Shown piece after piece: positions 1 through 7,872 of a DNA stretch of 64,000 nucleotides. The notes beneath the pieces are model-generated. The model made no database searches. It had not been told where the DNA came from and saw only the letters and a program-made list of their open reading frames with translations. The DNA lies in the NCBI RefSeq assembly GCF_001642805.2, contig NZ_CP016948.1, positions 744,001-808,000 on the forward strand, given 5' to 3'. Every line of letters begins with the position of its first letter. The stretch's first letter is position 1. Position numbers and translations under genes: made by a program. This stretch comes from Serratia surfactantfaciens (GTDB taxonomy: Bacteria; Pseudomonadota; Gammaproteobacteria; Enterobacterales; Enterobacteriaceae).

Positions 1-215
1 CGATGACGGCGATCGGCACCTCGCAAGAGGGCGCCGACGTGCAGACCGTGCGGCAGATCGCGCTGATGAGCAAAATGGCCGGGGCGGATCTGCACCATAT
101 CGGCGATACCGGCTATCTGGGGCTGGCGCTGCCGGAAAACATCTTCGCCTACAGCGTGGCGATCCGCGGCGTGCGCCACACCTACAGCCGCATGGCGCGC
201 TCGGTGAACCGCTAA
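1..215 (+). CDS. C-terminal end of an unrecognised protein (truncated by window edge)
   Basis: The reading frame is open from the left edge and stops at 213-215, giving about 70 residues ending in a basic tail (RMARSVNR). The ATG at position 3 is probably internal, because the segment begins with what looks like a barrel strand (MTAIGTS) and contains HHIGDTGYLG, suggesting a TIM-barrel type enzyme cut by the window edge. It may belong to the uncharacterised DUF7916 group, but that is from memory and unverified. Its stop overlaps the stop of the convergent methyltransferase gene. I do not assign a function. Confidence 0.5.
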   Translation, partial: MTAIGTSQEGADVQTVRQIALMSKMAGADLHHIGDTGYLGLALPENIFAYSVAIRGVRHTYSRMARSVNR

Positions 216-1240
216 GCCTGGGGTTTTTGCGCCGTTACGATGCTGTAGTAGCCGAGCGACGGTATCACCTGCGGCGTAGTGAAGCCGACGTCGCGCAGCA
301 GGTCGCTGATTTCCCTGCCGGAGTATTGGCGGCCCTGCGTCGTCCAACTGAGCATCAGAAGATTGTAACCGGCGAGAGTTGGCGGGCCGCCGTCGTCGTC
401 GAATAGCGCCTCGTGTATCACTATTCTCCCGCCGACGGGCAGCGCGTCGTAGCTTTTCTGCGCCAGAAAACGGTTTTTATCCGGCCTCCAGTCGTGGAAA
501 ACATTGGAATACACATGCAGATCGGCGGCGGGATAAGGATCTTGCCACATGTCGCCGCAGCAGCTGGTGATACGCGAGCTTAAACCGTATTGCCGGGCGT
601 AGTCGTCCGCCAGTGGGCCTATTTCCTGCAGGTCGAACACGATACCCATCAGCTCGGGCCAATGAGTTACCAGGCCGATGGCGTGTGCGCCGGAAGCGCC
701 GCCGATATCCAACGCCACGCGATGCGCTGCCAAAGGAAGCCGCGTCGGCCAAACGCAAGCGGAACCGATGCTCAGGCTGTGCATGGCGCGCGTGAATTGG
801 CGCGCTTTTTCCGCATCGAACTCGTGCGTGGCGAAGACTTCTGGTTCGCCATAGGCCTGTGAGGTGTTTTTCCGAATGGCGCACTCCATATTTTTTAACG
901 AGAAGGTTTCACTGTTTTCATACAGTAAATCCCAATAGTAACCAAAGTAATGAGGGCTCTTTTTTAGCAGAAAGCTTTCGGTTTCGGGGGCGAGAGTCAA
1001 TTTTCCGCCGATGGGGATAATTAATTTTAAAGATTGCAACGCCGTCATCAAGGCTTCAGCCGGTCGTCTCTCCAGATGCGCTGTGAAACAAATGTCTGTT
1101 AACGTGCGGGGATATTCAGCGATAAACTCAAATATACCCAGGCGATGCGCGATAAGCACCGCCGGATAAAGATATAAATTCATCGTGATATCGAGAATGC
1201 TCTGGTTGTCGCATTGCGGCGGCAGGATGGCCTGTTGCAT
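212..1240 (-). CDS. SAM-dependent O-methyltransferase (methyltransferase family 2)
   Basis: The 342-residue protein has the two-part layout of small-molecule O-methyltransferases related to plant COMT and hydroxyneurosporene methyltransferase. An N-terminal winged-helix dimerisation domain (about 15-90) precedes a Rossmann methyltransferase domain. The SAM-binding glycine loop is LDIGGASG (177-184). NVFHDW (246-251) carries the His expected to act as general base (H249). It would transfer a methyl group from SAM to a hydroxyl of a small aromatic or polyketide-like substrate in the cytoplasm; the substrate cannot be read from the sequence. The start is supported by an upstream GAGAGGG. It stands alone, with no biosynthetic cluster beside it, so a tailoring or detoxification role is a guess. 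Confidence 0.8.
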   Translation of the reverse strand: MQQAILPPQCDNQSILDITMNLYLYPAVLIAHRLGIFEFIAEYPRTLTDICFTAHLERRPAEALMTALQSLKLIIPIGGKLTLAPETESFLLKKSPHYFGYYWDLLYENSETFSLKNMECAIRKNTSQAYGEPEVFATHEFDAEKARQFTRAMHSLSIGSACVWPTRLPLAAHRVALDIGGASGAHAIGLVTHWPELMGIVFDLQEIGPLADDYARQYGLSSRITSCCGDMWQDPYPAADLHVYSNVFHDWRPDKNRFLAQKSYDALPVGGRIVIHEALFDDDGGPPTLAGYNLLMLSWTTQGRQYSGREISDLLRDVGFTTPQVIPSLGYYSIVTAQKPQA

Positions 1241-1585
1241 GTGAGCCCTCTCTCACTGTGCCATGGGGCGTTCTAACAGGCTATGCCATGCCAGTGGTTT
1301 TCGCAAAGCGCGGCGCGGAGACGAACGCTTTCGTTGAAAATAATCTCTTCATGAAATTATTTATTATTCGTATTTTTAACGATAATGCCTGACGAGAGAG
1401 AAATAGCGCAGAGCCGGGGATTATTACCCAATCATGCGTTTTTATTTTATCAGAGGTTAACTTAATCACAGTTATTAACGCGTTAGGGTTGTGTTAATCT
1501 AGGCCGTCGTTATACCGTACCGGTATTCACATTCTTTTTGTGAATAATTCAAACTTAAATACTTCATTATTAAAACGAGTTAACA
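1241..1585. other. AT-rich intergenic region with an inverted repeat
   Basis: This 345-base divergent spacer is much more AT-rich than its surroundings and must hold promoters for both the methyltransferase and the small exported protein. A perfect 8-bp inverted repeat (TATTCACA, 7 bases, TGTGAATA) lies at 1524-1546, about 40 bases before the exported protein's start, and could be an operator. A 62-codon frame on the minus strand (1281-1469) has no recognisable domain and is not called as a gene. Confidence 0.5.
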
Positions 1586-1978
1586 ATGAAAAAAACTATT
1601 CTGACCGGCGTGATTGCCGCGACCCTGGGCCTGTTCAACACCGCTAACGCCGAAGGGATGGACCCTGCCGCATTGAAAAACGTCTATGACATTACGCGTA
1701 ATACCAGCGGGCTGATGTCTTACTGCGTCGATAAAGGTTTCCTGAAAGCGGACAGCATCGACAACGCCAAGAAAATGGTGGCCTACGTGGCCGCCATTCC
1801 CGGCGGTGTCGACACCCGCGATGGCGACAAGCGTGAAGCGATGGGCCGTGAAGGCAATGTGCTGAACGACGACGGCAAAGTGGTTGCGTTGGAAAAGGAA
1901 GCGCCACAGGGTCTGCAGGCGTGGTGCCAACAGGCTGACGAAGGCATTCGTCAGGGGCTGACCTCTATCGGCCAATAA
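1586..1978 (+). CDS. small exported protein of unknown function
   Basis: This is a 130-residue protein with a clear Sec signal peptide, predicted to be cleaved after ANA (residues 20-22). The mature part of about 108 residues has two cysteines (C47 and C114) that could form one disulfide in the periplasm. The mature protein is rich in charged residues and has no membrane segment. I do not recognise the family. It is monocistronic and followed by a strong hairpin at 2009-2032. The AT-rich upstream region and inverted repeat suggest specific regulation. Confidence 0.75.
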   Translation: MKKTILTGVIAATLGLFNTANAEGMDPAALKNVYDITRNTSGLMSYCVDKGFLKADSIDNAKKMVAYVAAIPGGVDTRDGDKREAMGREGNVLNDDGKVVALEKEAPQGLQAWCQQADEGIRQGLTSIGQ

Positions 1979-2008
1979 GCGTTTTTCACGCATTCTTTGC
2001 GCTCTCAG

Positions 2009-2032
2009 GCTCCGCCGGCGTTACGGCGGAGC
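2009..2032 (+). terminator. hairpin terminator after the exported protein gene
   Basis: A 9-bp perfect stem (GCTCCGCCG / CGGCGGAGC) with a 6-base loop lies 30 bases after the stop. The following bases (gctgctttag) are only weakly T-rich, so termination efficiency is uncertain. Confidence 0.55.
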
Positions 2033-2116
2033 GCTGCTTTAGTCAACGTTCCCCCTCACTTTTCTTCCTGTACTCATGGCGTGAGGCTTGATCTCGCTGA
2101 TTGTTTCGCCATGCTC

Positions 2117-2144
2117 ATCGCTATATCATTAGCTATATAACGAT
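2117..2144. promoter_or_regulatory. ModE-type operator (molybdate-responsive)
   Basis: ATCGCTATAT, 8 bases, ATATAACGAT forms a near-perfect inverted repeat that matches the known ModE box, which has CGnTATAT and ATATAACG half-sites. It ends 18 bases before the start of the binding-protein gene at 2163, a position where bound ModE-molybdate would block transcription or translation initiation. In enterobacteria ModE represses molybdate uptake genes when molybdate is sufficient. The site is the main reason for assigning the following operon to molybdate or tungstate rather than iron. Confidence 0.8.
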
Positions 2145-2162
2145 AGTCAACCGGTCACTGCC

Positions 2163-3212
2163 ATGTTTAACTCTCTCCCGCGCCTGCTGTTGGCGCTTGC
2201 GTTGTTTTCCACCGCCGCCCTGGCGGATCGCCAGGTTACCGATCAGCTCAACCGCCAGGTCACGCTGCCCAATCACATCACCCGCGCCGTGGTGCTGCAA
2301 CATCAGACGCTGAACCTGCTGGTGCAGCTTGATGCGATGCCGCAGGTGGTCGGAGTGCTCAGCAGTTGGAAAAAGCAGCTGGGGCCAAACTACCTGCGGC
2401 TGGCGCCGACGTTGGCAACCTTGCCGATGCCGGGCGACCTGACTTCGGTGAATATCGAAAGCCTGCTCGGCCTGCATCCGCAGGTGGTGTTCGTGGCCAA
2501 CTATGCGCCGCCGGAAATGATTGCGCAGATCGAACGGGCGGGGATTCCGGTGGTGGCGATCTCGCTGCGTCGCGAAGCGGCCGATCAGGCGGGCAAAATG
2601 AATCCACAGCTGAGCGATGAGGATCGGGCCTATACGTTGGGCCTGCAGGACGGAATTCGCCTGATTGGCGAGGTGATGGAGCGGCAGCCTCAGGCTGAAG
2701 CGCTGATCAAGGACGTCATTCAACAGCGCGCGTTGGTCGCCGAACGGCTGCGCGATCTGCCGGAAGACCAGCGGGTGCGGGTGTATATGGCCAACCCCGA
2801 TCTCACCACCTACGGCGCCGGTAAATATACCGGGCTGATGATGCGGCACGCCGGTGCGCTCAATGTGGCGGCGAAAGATATTCAGGGGTTTAAGCAGGTC
2901 TCTATCGAAGATGTATTGCGCTGGGATCCGGCGGTGATCTTCGTGCAGGAGCGTTACCCGGACGTGGTGAAACAGATCCTGACGGCGCCGCAGTGGCAGC
3001 CGATCGACGCGGTGAAGAATAAGCGGGTCTACCTGATGCCGGAGTACGCCAAGGCCTGGGGATATCCGATGCCGGAGGCGATGGCGCTGGGTGAATTGTG
3101 GATGGCGAAAAAGCTTTACCCGCAGCGTTTTGCCGATATCAATCTGCAGCAACGGGTCGACGCTTATTATCAACGCTATTATCGCGCCACCTGCTGCCAG
3201 AGCGGGCAATGA
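2163..3212 (+). CDS. molA: periplasmic substrate-binding protein, FecB/BtuF type, likely molybdate/tungstate (MolA-like)
   Basis: The 349-residue protein has an N-terminal signal peptide (LLLALALFSTAALA, cleaved near residue 21) and no lipobox cysteine. It has the class III (helical backbone) binding-protein architecture: an N-terminal lobe containing VVLQHQTLNLLVQLDAMP, then a C-terminal lobe ending in VYLMPEYAKAWGYPMPEA. By fold alone it would be annotated as an iron-siderophore or cobalamin binding protein. The ModE box immediately upstream and the ModA-like fourth gene argue for molybdate or tungstate, as in the Haemophilus MolBCA system (known family fact). Its stop overlaps the permease start (ATGA), so the two are translationally coupled. 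The tail CCQSGQ is unusual. Oxyanion specificity is inferred. Confidence 0.75.
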   Translation: MFNSLPRLLLALALFSTAALADRQVTDQLNRQVTLPNHITRAVVLQHQTLNLLVQLDAMPQVVGVLSSWKKQLGPNYLRLAPTLATLPMPGDLTSVNIESLLGLHPQVVFVANYAPPEMIAQIERAGIPVVAISLRREAADQAGKMNPQLSDEDRAYTLGLQDGIRLIGEVMERQPQAEALIKDVIQQRALVAERLRDLPEDQRVRVYMANPDLTTYGAGKYTGLMMRHAGALNVAAKDIQGFKQVSIEDVLRWDPAVIFVQERYPDVVKQILTAPQWQPIDAVKNKRVYLMPEYAKAWGYPMPEAMALGELWMAKKLYPQRFADINLQQRVDAYYQRYYRATCCQSGQ

Positions 3213-4210
3213 GGCTGGGGTGGCTGGCGCTGCTAACGCTGTGCTGCGCGCTGTTTTCGCTTGGCGTCGGCCGCTTTCAGGTGCCGATGACGCACAGCCT
3301 GATGATCCTGCTGGAGCCGTTCACTGGGCAGCATTATGCAGGCATCGACGCCATTCAGCGCCAGGTGATCCTCGGGGTGCGCGTGCCGCGGGTGCTGTTG
3401 GCGATGGGCGCCGGCGCGGCGCTGGCCCTGTGCGGCGCGGCTTTGCAGGGCGTCTTTCGCAACCCGCTGGTCGATCCGCATATTATCGGCGTGTCGTCCG
3501 GCGCCGCCTTTGGCGGCACGCTGGCTATCCTGCTCAGCCTGCCGTTGGCGGCGCTGCTGTTGTCGGCTTTTGTTTTCGGCATGGCGGCGCTGCTGCTGAT
3601 TTTCACTCTCACCAGCGCCATTGCGCGGCGCAATATTCTCTCTTTGGTACTGGCGGGGGTGATCCTCAGCGGCTTTTTCTCCGCCTGCGTCAGCCTGATG
3701 CAATATCTGGCGGATACCGAAGAAAAGCTGCCGAGCATCGTGTTCTGGCTGCTCGGCAGCTTTGCCACCGCCGATCGGCAAAAGCTGCTGATGCTGTTTG
3801 TGCCTTTGCTGTTGGCCGGCGGTTTGCTGCTGGCGCTGCGTTGGCGCATCAATCTGCTGTCGTTGGGCGATGAGGATGCCGGTGCATTGGGCATCAACGT
3901 TGAGCGTACCCGCTGGCTGATTTTGACGCTGTGCGCCGCCATTGTGGCCGCCCAAGTGGCGGTCAGCGGCAGCATCGGTTGGGTCGGTCTGGTGATACCG
4001 CACGTGGCGAGGCGGCTGGTGGGGCCGGATCACCGGCGTCTGCTGCCGGCTTCGCTTTGCCTGGGTGCCCTGTACATGCTGTTGATCGACGATTTGGCGC
4101 GCACGCTGAGCAGCGGTGAAATCCCGCTGGGCATTCTGACCGCGCTGATTGGCGCGCCGCTGTTCGCGCTGCTGCTGCGCCGCGCGCAAGTGAGAGGCTG
4201 GCATGACTGA
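3209..4210 (+). CDS. molB: FecCD-family ABC transporter permease (MolB-like)
   Basis: The 333-residue integral membrane protein has about ten hydrophobic helices. The FecCD signature in the C-terminal half is clear: GWVGLVIPHVARRLVGPDHR, then LARTLSSGEIPLGILTALIGAP. The start chosen is the ATG at 3209, which overlaps the preceding stop by four bases; an in-frame upstream extension to 3098 would run through the binding-protein gene. A homodimer of this protein would form the inner-membrane channel that receives substrate from the 2163-3212 product and is driven by the next gene's ATPase. Confidence 0.82.
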   Translation: MRLGWLALLTLCCALFSLGVGRFQVPMTHSLMILLEPFTGQHYAGIDAIQRQVILGVRVPRVLLAMGAGAALALCGAALQGVFRNPLVDPHIIGVSSGAAFGGTLAILLSLPLAALLLSAFVFGMAALLLIFTLTSAIARRNILSLVLAGVILSGFFSACVSLMQYLADTEEKLPSIVFWLLGSFATADRQKLLMLFVPLLLAGGLLLALRWRINLLSLGDEDAGALGINVERTRWLILTLCAAIVAAQVAVSGSIGWVGLVIPHVARRLVGPDHRRLLPASLCLGALYMLLIDDLARTLSSGEIPLGILTALIGAPLFALLLRRAQVRGWHD

Positions 4211-4982
4211 CACCTTATTGGCCGCCAGGGGGGTGAGCTTCGCCTGGCCGGGTGAGGCACCGCTGTTCCAACACCTGGACATTCAGCTGCGGCGCGGCGA
4301 AGTGCTGGCGGTATTGGGCCCCAATGGGCGCGGCAAGAGCACGCTGCTGCAGCTGTTGTTAGGCAGCCTGACGCCGCAATCCGGCGAGATTGAGCGCTAC
4401 GGTGAGATTGGCTTTGTCCCGCAGCACTTTTCGCCGCCGTTTGCCTATCGGGTGCTGGATATCGTATTGATGGGGCGGGCGCGCCATGTCGGCCTGTTCC
4501 GTTCACCGTCAGCCAAAGATCATCGACTGGCGAGAGAAGCGTTGCAAACGTTGGGTTTACAAGAGCTGGCGGCGCGAGAGTTCGGCAGCCTATCTGGCGG
4601 TCAACGTCAATTAGTGATGATCGCCCGCGCGTTGGCGATGCGCTGCGAGGTGTTGATTTTGGATGAACCGACTTCGGCGCTGGATCTGCATTACCAGGAT
4701 CGGGTGTTGAGCCTGATGGCGCGCCTGGCGCGGGAGCAGCAGTTGGCGGTGGCGTTCTCCACCCATCAGCCCAACCATGCTCACGCGGTGGCCGATCGGG
4801 CTTTGCTGCTGGGCAAGGAAGGGCGTAGCCAGCTCGGTGCCTGCCGCGAGGTGTTAACGGCGCAATCCCTGTCGCCCTTGTTTGAACTGGCGATCGAACG
4901 GGTGCCGTTGACGGTGGCGGGCCGCCGTTACGCGACGCTGGTGCCGTTGTATCGCAGCCAATTGGAGCGACATGATGAGTGA
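4203..4982 (+). CDS. molC: ABC transporter ATP-binding protein (MolC-like)
   Basis: The 259-residue ATPase has Walker A GPNGRGKST (39-47, with Arg where Ala is usual), signature LSGGQRQ (130-136), Walker B LILDEP (151-156) and switch His in STHQ (H188). It groups with FepC/BtuD-type ATPases serving FecCD permeases. It overlaps the permease gene by 8 bases and the next gene by 11, indicating one tightly coupled operon. It would hydrolyse ATP at the cytoplasmic face to power oxyanion import. Confidence 0.82.
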   Translation: MTDTLLAARGVSFAWPGEAPLFQHLDIQLRRGEVLAVLGPNGRGKSTLLQLLLGSLTPQSGEIERYGEIGFVPQHFSPPFAYRVLDIVLMGRARHVGLFRSPSAKDHRLAREALQTLGLQELAAREFGSLSGGQRQLVMIARALAMRCEVLILDEPTSALDLHYQDRVLSLMARLAREQQLAVAFSTHQPNHAHAVADRALLLGKEGRSQLGACREVLTAQSLSPLFELAIERVPLTVAGRRYATLVPLYRSQLERHDE

Positions 4983-5700
4983 TATCCTGCTGTTTGCCGC
5001 CGGCAGCCTGCGGCTGGCGTTTGCGCCGCTGCTGTCGGCGTTTCAGCGCGACACCGGGCAAAAGGTCTCGGCGGAATTCGGCCCGGCGGGGCTATTGCGC
5101 CAACGGATAGAGAACGGTGAGCGGCCGCAGCTGTTCGCCTCGGCCAACGTGGCGCATCCGCAAAGGTTGGCGGATCTCGGTATCGCGGGCGCGGTGCAGA
5201 TTTTTGCGCACAATCGGCTATGCGCCACGGTGCGCAACGTGCCGGCATTAACCGAGCGTCCGCTACCTGAGGTGTTGTGCGATCCGCGCTGGCGGCTTGC
5301 CACCTCGACGCCGGGAGCCGATCCCTCCGGCGATTATGCGCAGCGGCTTTTCGAACGCTGTGAACAATCCTGGCCGGGGCAAGGGGAAGCGCTGCGCCGG
5401 CGGGCGTTGCCGCTGGTTGGCGGGATAGATTCCGCACCGGTACCGGCGGGCCGACTGGCGGCGGAGTATCTGATAGCCAGCGGGCAGGCGGACATTTTTC
5501 TCGGCTACGCCAGCTATGCCCCGGCGTTGGCGGCCTACCCGACGTTGGTGGTGCGAACGTTGCCGCCGCCGCTGGACATCGAGGCGGATTACGGCCTATG
5601 CCTGCTGGATGAAGAAGCGCAGCGGTTGGCCGCATTTATCTTGAGCGAACAGGGGCAGGAAATATTGAGCCGGCACGGGTTTATGCGGCGCCAGGCATGA
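4972..5700 (+). CDS. ModA-like molybdate-binding domain protein without a signal peptide
   Basis: The 242-residue protein resembles molybdate-binding ModA: it opens with LLFAAGSLRLAFAPLL (ModA: AAASL...), then FGPAGLLRQRIENGERPQLFASAN, later GGIDSAPVPAGRLAAEYLIASGQADIFLGYAS, and ends with LSEQGQEILSRHGF. Periplasmic ModA proteins have a signal peptide; here the mature-like sequence begins at residue 3-4, so the product should be cytoplasmic. The gene overlaps the ATPase gene by 11 bases and shares its promoter and ModE box. Possible roles are an intracellular oxyanion chaperone or storage protein, or a sensor coupled to the transporter; none is proven. The start could be either ATG of the tandem pair at 4972/4975. 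Confidence 0.75.
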   Translation: MMSDILLFAAGSLRLAFAPLLSAFQRDTGQKVSAEFGPAGLLRQRIENGERPQLFASANVAHPQRLADLGIAGAVQIFAHNRLCATVRNVPALTERPLPEVLCDPRWRLATSTPGADPSGDYAQRLFERCEQSWPGQGEALRRRALPLVGGIDSAPVPAGRLAAEYLIASGQADIFLGYASYAPALAAYPTLVVRTLPPPLDIEADYGLCLLDEEAQRLAAFILSEQGQEILSRHGFMRRQA

Positions 5701-5704
5701 CTCG

Positions 5705-5722
5705 CCGGGCCTGACGGCCCGG
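5705..5722. terminator. hairpin between convergent genes
   Basis: CCGGGCC, TGAC, GGCCCGG is a perfect 7-bp stem just after the ModA-like stop and just before the end of the convergent hydrolase gene. There is no T-tract. It is a likely end point for the molybdate operon transcript. Confidence 0.5.
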
Positions 5723-5728
5723 AGAATC

Positions 5729-6538
5729 TCACCAAAACAGCGGAGTGGTGTTTTCAGCTAAAAACGCCAGCAGCGTTTCGTTGACCGCCGTCGGGTTTTC
5801 TTTGTTGCTGATATGGCCGGCGTTGGGGATCAGCACATGCTGACAGCCGAGAAGATCCGCCATGCGCTGGCCTTCCGTCGGTGGACGCGGTTTATCCTGC
5901 GCGCCGGTGATGACGATACTGGCGGCGGTGATGTTTTCCAGCAGCGCCAGCTTGTCGGGGCGACCGAAGATCATCCTGCCCAGCGGCACGATGCTGTCGC
6001 GCAGCCGATCGGCGGGCAGGTTCTGCAGGTGGGCCAGCAATGGCTGTGACAGCGCATCGGGCACCTCGTCGGAATAGAACTGCGCGGCGATATATTCCAG
6101 CAGAGGCGACGTGATGGCACCGGCCTGTTCCACGGCGGCCAGCATGCCCATATAGCGCTGCCGTGCCTCCGGCGTTTCGTCGCCCAGGTAGCTGTCCAGC
6201 AGCGCCAACACTTTCACCCGCTCCGGTGCCAGCGCCGCCAGTTCCGCGCCCCACATGCCGCCGACGGACAGGCCGACGATGCCGAACTCTGCGATATCCA
6301 AATGATCCATCAGCGCCAAATGATCAGCGGCGATATCCGACAGGCTGTTTCGCTCAGGCGGCAGCGCCGGGGAGTCGCCGTGGCCCCACAGATCAGGCAC
6401 GATCAGGCGGTAACGTTTGGCCAGCGCCTCGAACTGCGGTGCCCACATGTTCAGATCGAACAGATAGCTGTGGCCCAGCAGCAACGGAAAGCCTGAGCCC
6501 ACGTCGAGATAATGCAGGGATTTGCCCATCGTTGGCAT
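5729..6538 (-). CDS. alpha/beta-hydrolase family protein
   Basis: The 269-residue protein has a typical alpha/beta-hydrolase layout. It has the oxyanion-hole region LLLGHSYLF near residue 20, nucleophile elbow GLSVGG with S91, acid candidate in VITGAQDKP (about 213), and catalytic His in NAGHIS (about 243). A cap domain fills residues 120-200. It is close to the 3-oxoadipate enol-lactonase / haloperoxidase-like group. No signal peptide is present, so it acts in the cytoplasm. The substrate is unknown. It is transcribed alone, convergent with the molybdate operon. Confidence 0.8.
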   Translation of the reverse strand: MPTMGKSLHYLDVGSGFPLLLGHSYLFDLNMWAPQFEALAKRYRLIVPDLWGHGDSPALPPERNSLSDIAADHLALMDHLDIAEFGIVGLSVGGMWGAELAALAPERVKVLALLDSYLGDETPEARQRYMGMLAAVEQAGAITSPLLEYIAAQFYSDEVPDALSQPLLAHLQNLPADRLRDSIVPLGRMIFGRPDKLALLENITAASIVITGAQDKPRPPTEGQRMADLLGCQHVLIPNAGHISNKENPTAVNETLLAFLAENTTPLFW

Positions 6539-6607
6539 CTTGTCGGTTCCTTATATAAAGAGAGTTCGGCTGCTTATATCACACTCATATTCAACCTGCG
6601 GTATTAA

Positions 6608-6631
6608 TTTACCTTAAATTACTTAGGTAAA
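6608..6631. promoter_or_regulatory. inverted repeat in the hydrolase/cdh intergenic region
   Basis: TTTACCT, 10 bases, AGGTAAA forms a perfect 7-bp inverted repeat about 70 bases upstream of the hydrolase start and about 135 bases upstream of cdh. The spacing of arms is operator-like. No regulator is encoded next to it, so the binding factor is unknown. Confidence 0.35.
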
Positions 6632-6765
6632 CCCTTATTTTTAATTTCTCTTGATAACAAGACGTCAATGAAAGGTGACGCTAAGGATAATATTCTGGTG
6701 ACGATAAGCGCCTTGGTTTATGCTGGCGCTCCTTTCGGTATGGAATAGATAAACAGGACGTCGCG

Positions 6766-7521
6766 ATGAAAAGACTTTTCAGACTATTAATTATTTTGCT
6801 TGCCATTTTGCTGCTGGCGGCGGTGCTGTGGTGGTTTTTCGGGCGCGGCAATCCGAATGCGCTGTGGCAAATCGTCAGCCAACAGTGCGTGCCTAATCAG
6901 CAGCAGAACAACGATCCGGCGCCCTGCTTAAAGGTTGATTTAACCGAGGGTTATGTGCTGTTCAAGGATAGCAAAGGCCCTTACCACGATCTGGTGATGC
7001 CGACTGAAAAGGTCAGCGGTATCGAGAGCCCGGCATTGCAGACGGAGCACGCGCCGCCTTATTTCGCTCAGGCCTGGAATAACCGTGAACATATATCCGG
7101 CGAGCTGGGTAAACCGTTAAAAGATGCGTGGATGTCTCTGGCGGTCAATTCGAAATATGGTCGCTCTCAGGATCAGCTGCATATTCACGTTGCCTGTTTG
7201 CGCCAGGATGTCTATAACGCGTTGGGTGAGCAGGCGCAGCAATTAGATCAACAGTGGCGGCCGCTGGCGGTGAAATTGGTCGGCCATCAATACCTGGCCA
7301 GAAAATTGGCGGGCACCGATTTAACCCAGGAAGATCCTTTCCGTTTGCTGAACAACTATGTGGTCGAACAGGGTGACAGCATCGGTAACTATGGCCTGGC
7401 GCTGGCGGTCAGCCCACAGGGCGAGATGCTGCTGTTGGCGAACCGTTTGAAGCTGACCGACCTGAATCTGGGCTCGGCCGGTGAAATTCAGGACTACCAC
7501 TGCGCGGTGGCGGGGAACTGA
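6766..7521 (+). CDS. cdh: CDP-diacylglycerol pyrophosphatase
   Basis: The 251-residue protein has one N-terminal membrane anchor (about residues 5-25: LLIILLAILLLAAVLWWFF) followed by a periplasmic domain. QLHIHVACL (137-145, H139 and H141) is the HIT-like histidine motif of the Cdh family. Cys41 and Cys54 flank an early loop. The enzyme hydrolyses CDP-diacylglycerol to CMP and phosphatidate (EC 3.6.1.26). Length matches the E. coli enzyme (251). It is monocistronic and followed by a GC-rich hairpin at 7535-7558. Confidence 0.88.
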   Translation: MKRLFRLLIILLAILLLAAVLWWFFGRGNPNALWQIVSQQCVPNQQQNNDPAPCLKVDLTEGYVLFKDSKGPYHDLVMPTEKVSGIESPALQTEHAPPYFAQAWNNREHISGELGKPLKDAWMSLAVNSKYGRSQDQLHIHVACLRQDVYNALGEQAQQLDQQWRPLAVKLVGHQYLARKLAGTDLTQEDPFRLLNNYVVEQGDSIGNYGLALAVSPQGEMLLLANRLKLTDLNLGSAGEIQDYHCAVAGN

Positions 7522-7534
7522 AGATGATGACAAC

Positions 7535-7558
7535 CCGCCGGCTGTGGCTCGCCGGCGG
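7535..7558. terminator. hairpin between cdh and the convergent RHH gene
   Basis: CCGCCGGC, 8 bases, GCCGGCGG is a perfect 8-bp stem between convergent genes. It probably terminates both, although it lacks a T-tract. Confidence 0.5.
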
Positions 7559-7569
7559 CTGCCGTGCGG

Positions 7570-7872
7570 TCAGAGCTTTTTCAGCAATGCCAGCAGTTGC
7601 GCTTCGCTTTTTTCTGCCAACCCGTCGATCGCCAGCTTGATGATGTCTGAGCGGGTGATGCGCACGATGCCGCTGCGCGCCGCCTGCACGATCACCTCAT
7701 CGATAGCTTCGATGTGGTTGTCCGTCAGGCTGACGGAAATCGCTTTGTAGGTGCGTTTGCGGCCGGCCGGCTTGGTTTCCGGCGCGGGCGCCGCGACCGG
7801 CAACGTGTGCGAGGTGGCGCTGTTGATGAATTCGTCTTCCGACATGCGGTGGGTGGGGGTGCGCTTCTTCAC
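7570..7872 (-). CDS. ribbon-helix-helix partner of ParA (ParG/ParB-like)
   Basis: The product is about 100 residues with a basic, flexible N-terminus (KKRTPTHRMSEDE) and a C-terminal segment (SVSLTDNHIEAIDEVIVQAARSG then TRSDIIKLAIDGLA) that reads as a ribbon-helix-helix DNA-binding fold. The chosen start is a GTG at 7872-7870 overlapping the ParA stop (GTGA), with AGAGGTG a few bases upstream; an ATG 24 bases earlier would overlap parA further. This two-gene order, ParA then a small RHH protein, is typical of type Ib plasmid partition systems, where the RHH protein binds repeats and stimulates ParA. Here it appears chromosomal. Confidence 0.7.
   Translation of the reverse strand: MKKRTPTHRMSEDEFINSATSHTLPVAAPAPETKPAGRKRTYKAISVSLTDNHIEAIDEVIVQAARSGIVRITRSDIIKLAIDGLAEKSEAQLLALLKKL

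Noticed and set aside
1281..1469. 62-codon minus-strand frame in the AT-rich spacer
   Set aside because: No ribosome-binding site or family resemblance; chance frame in AT-rich DNA.
2163..4982. annotation as a ferric-siderophore (Fec/Fep) transporter
   Set aside because: No Fur box upstream; instead a ModE box, and a ModA-like partner in the same operon.
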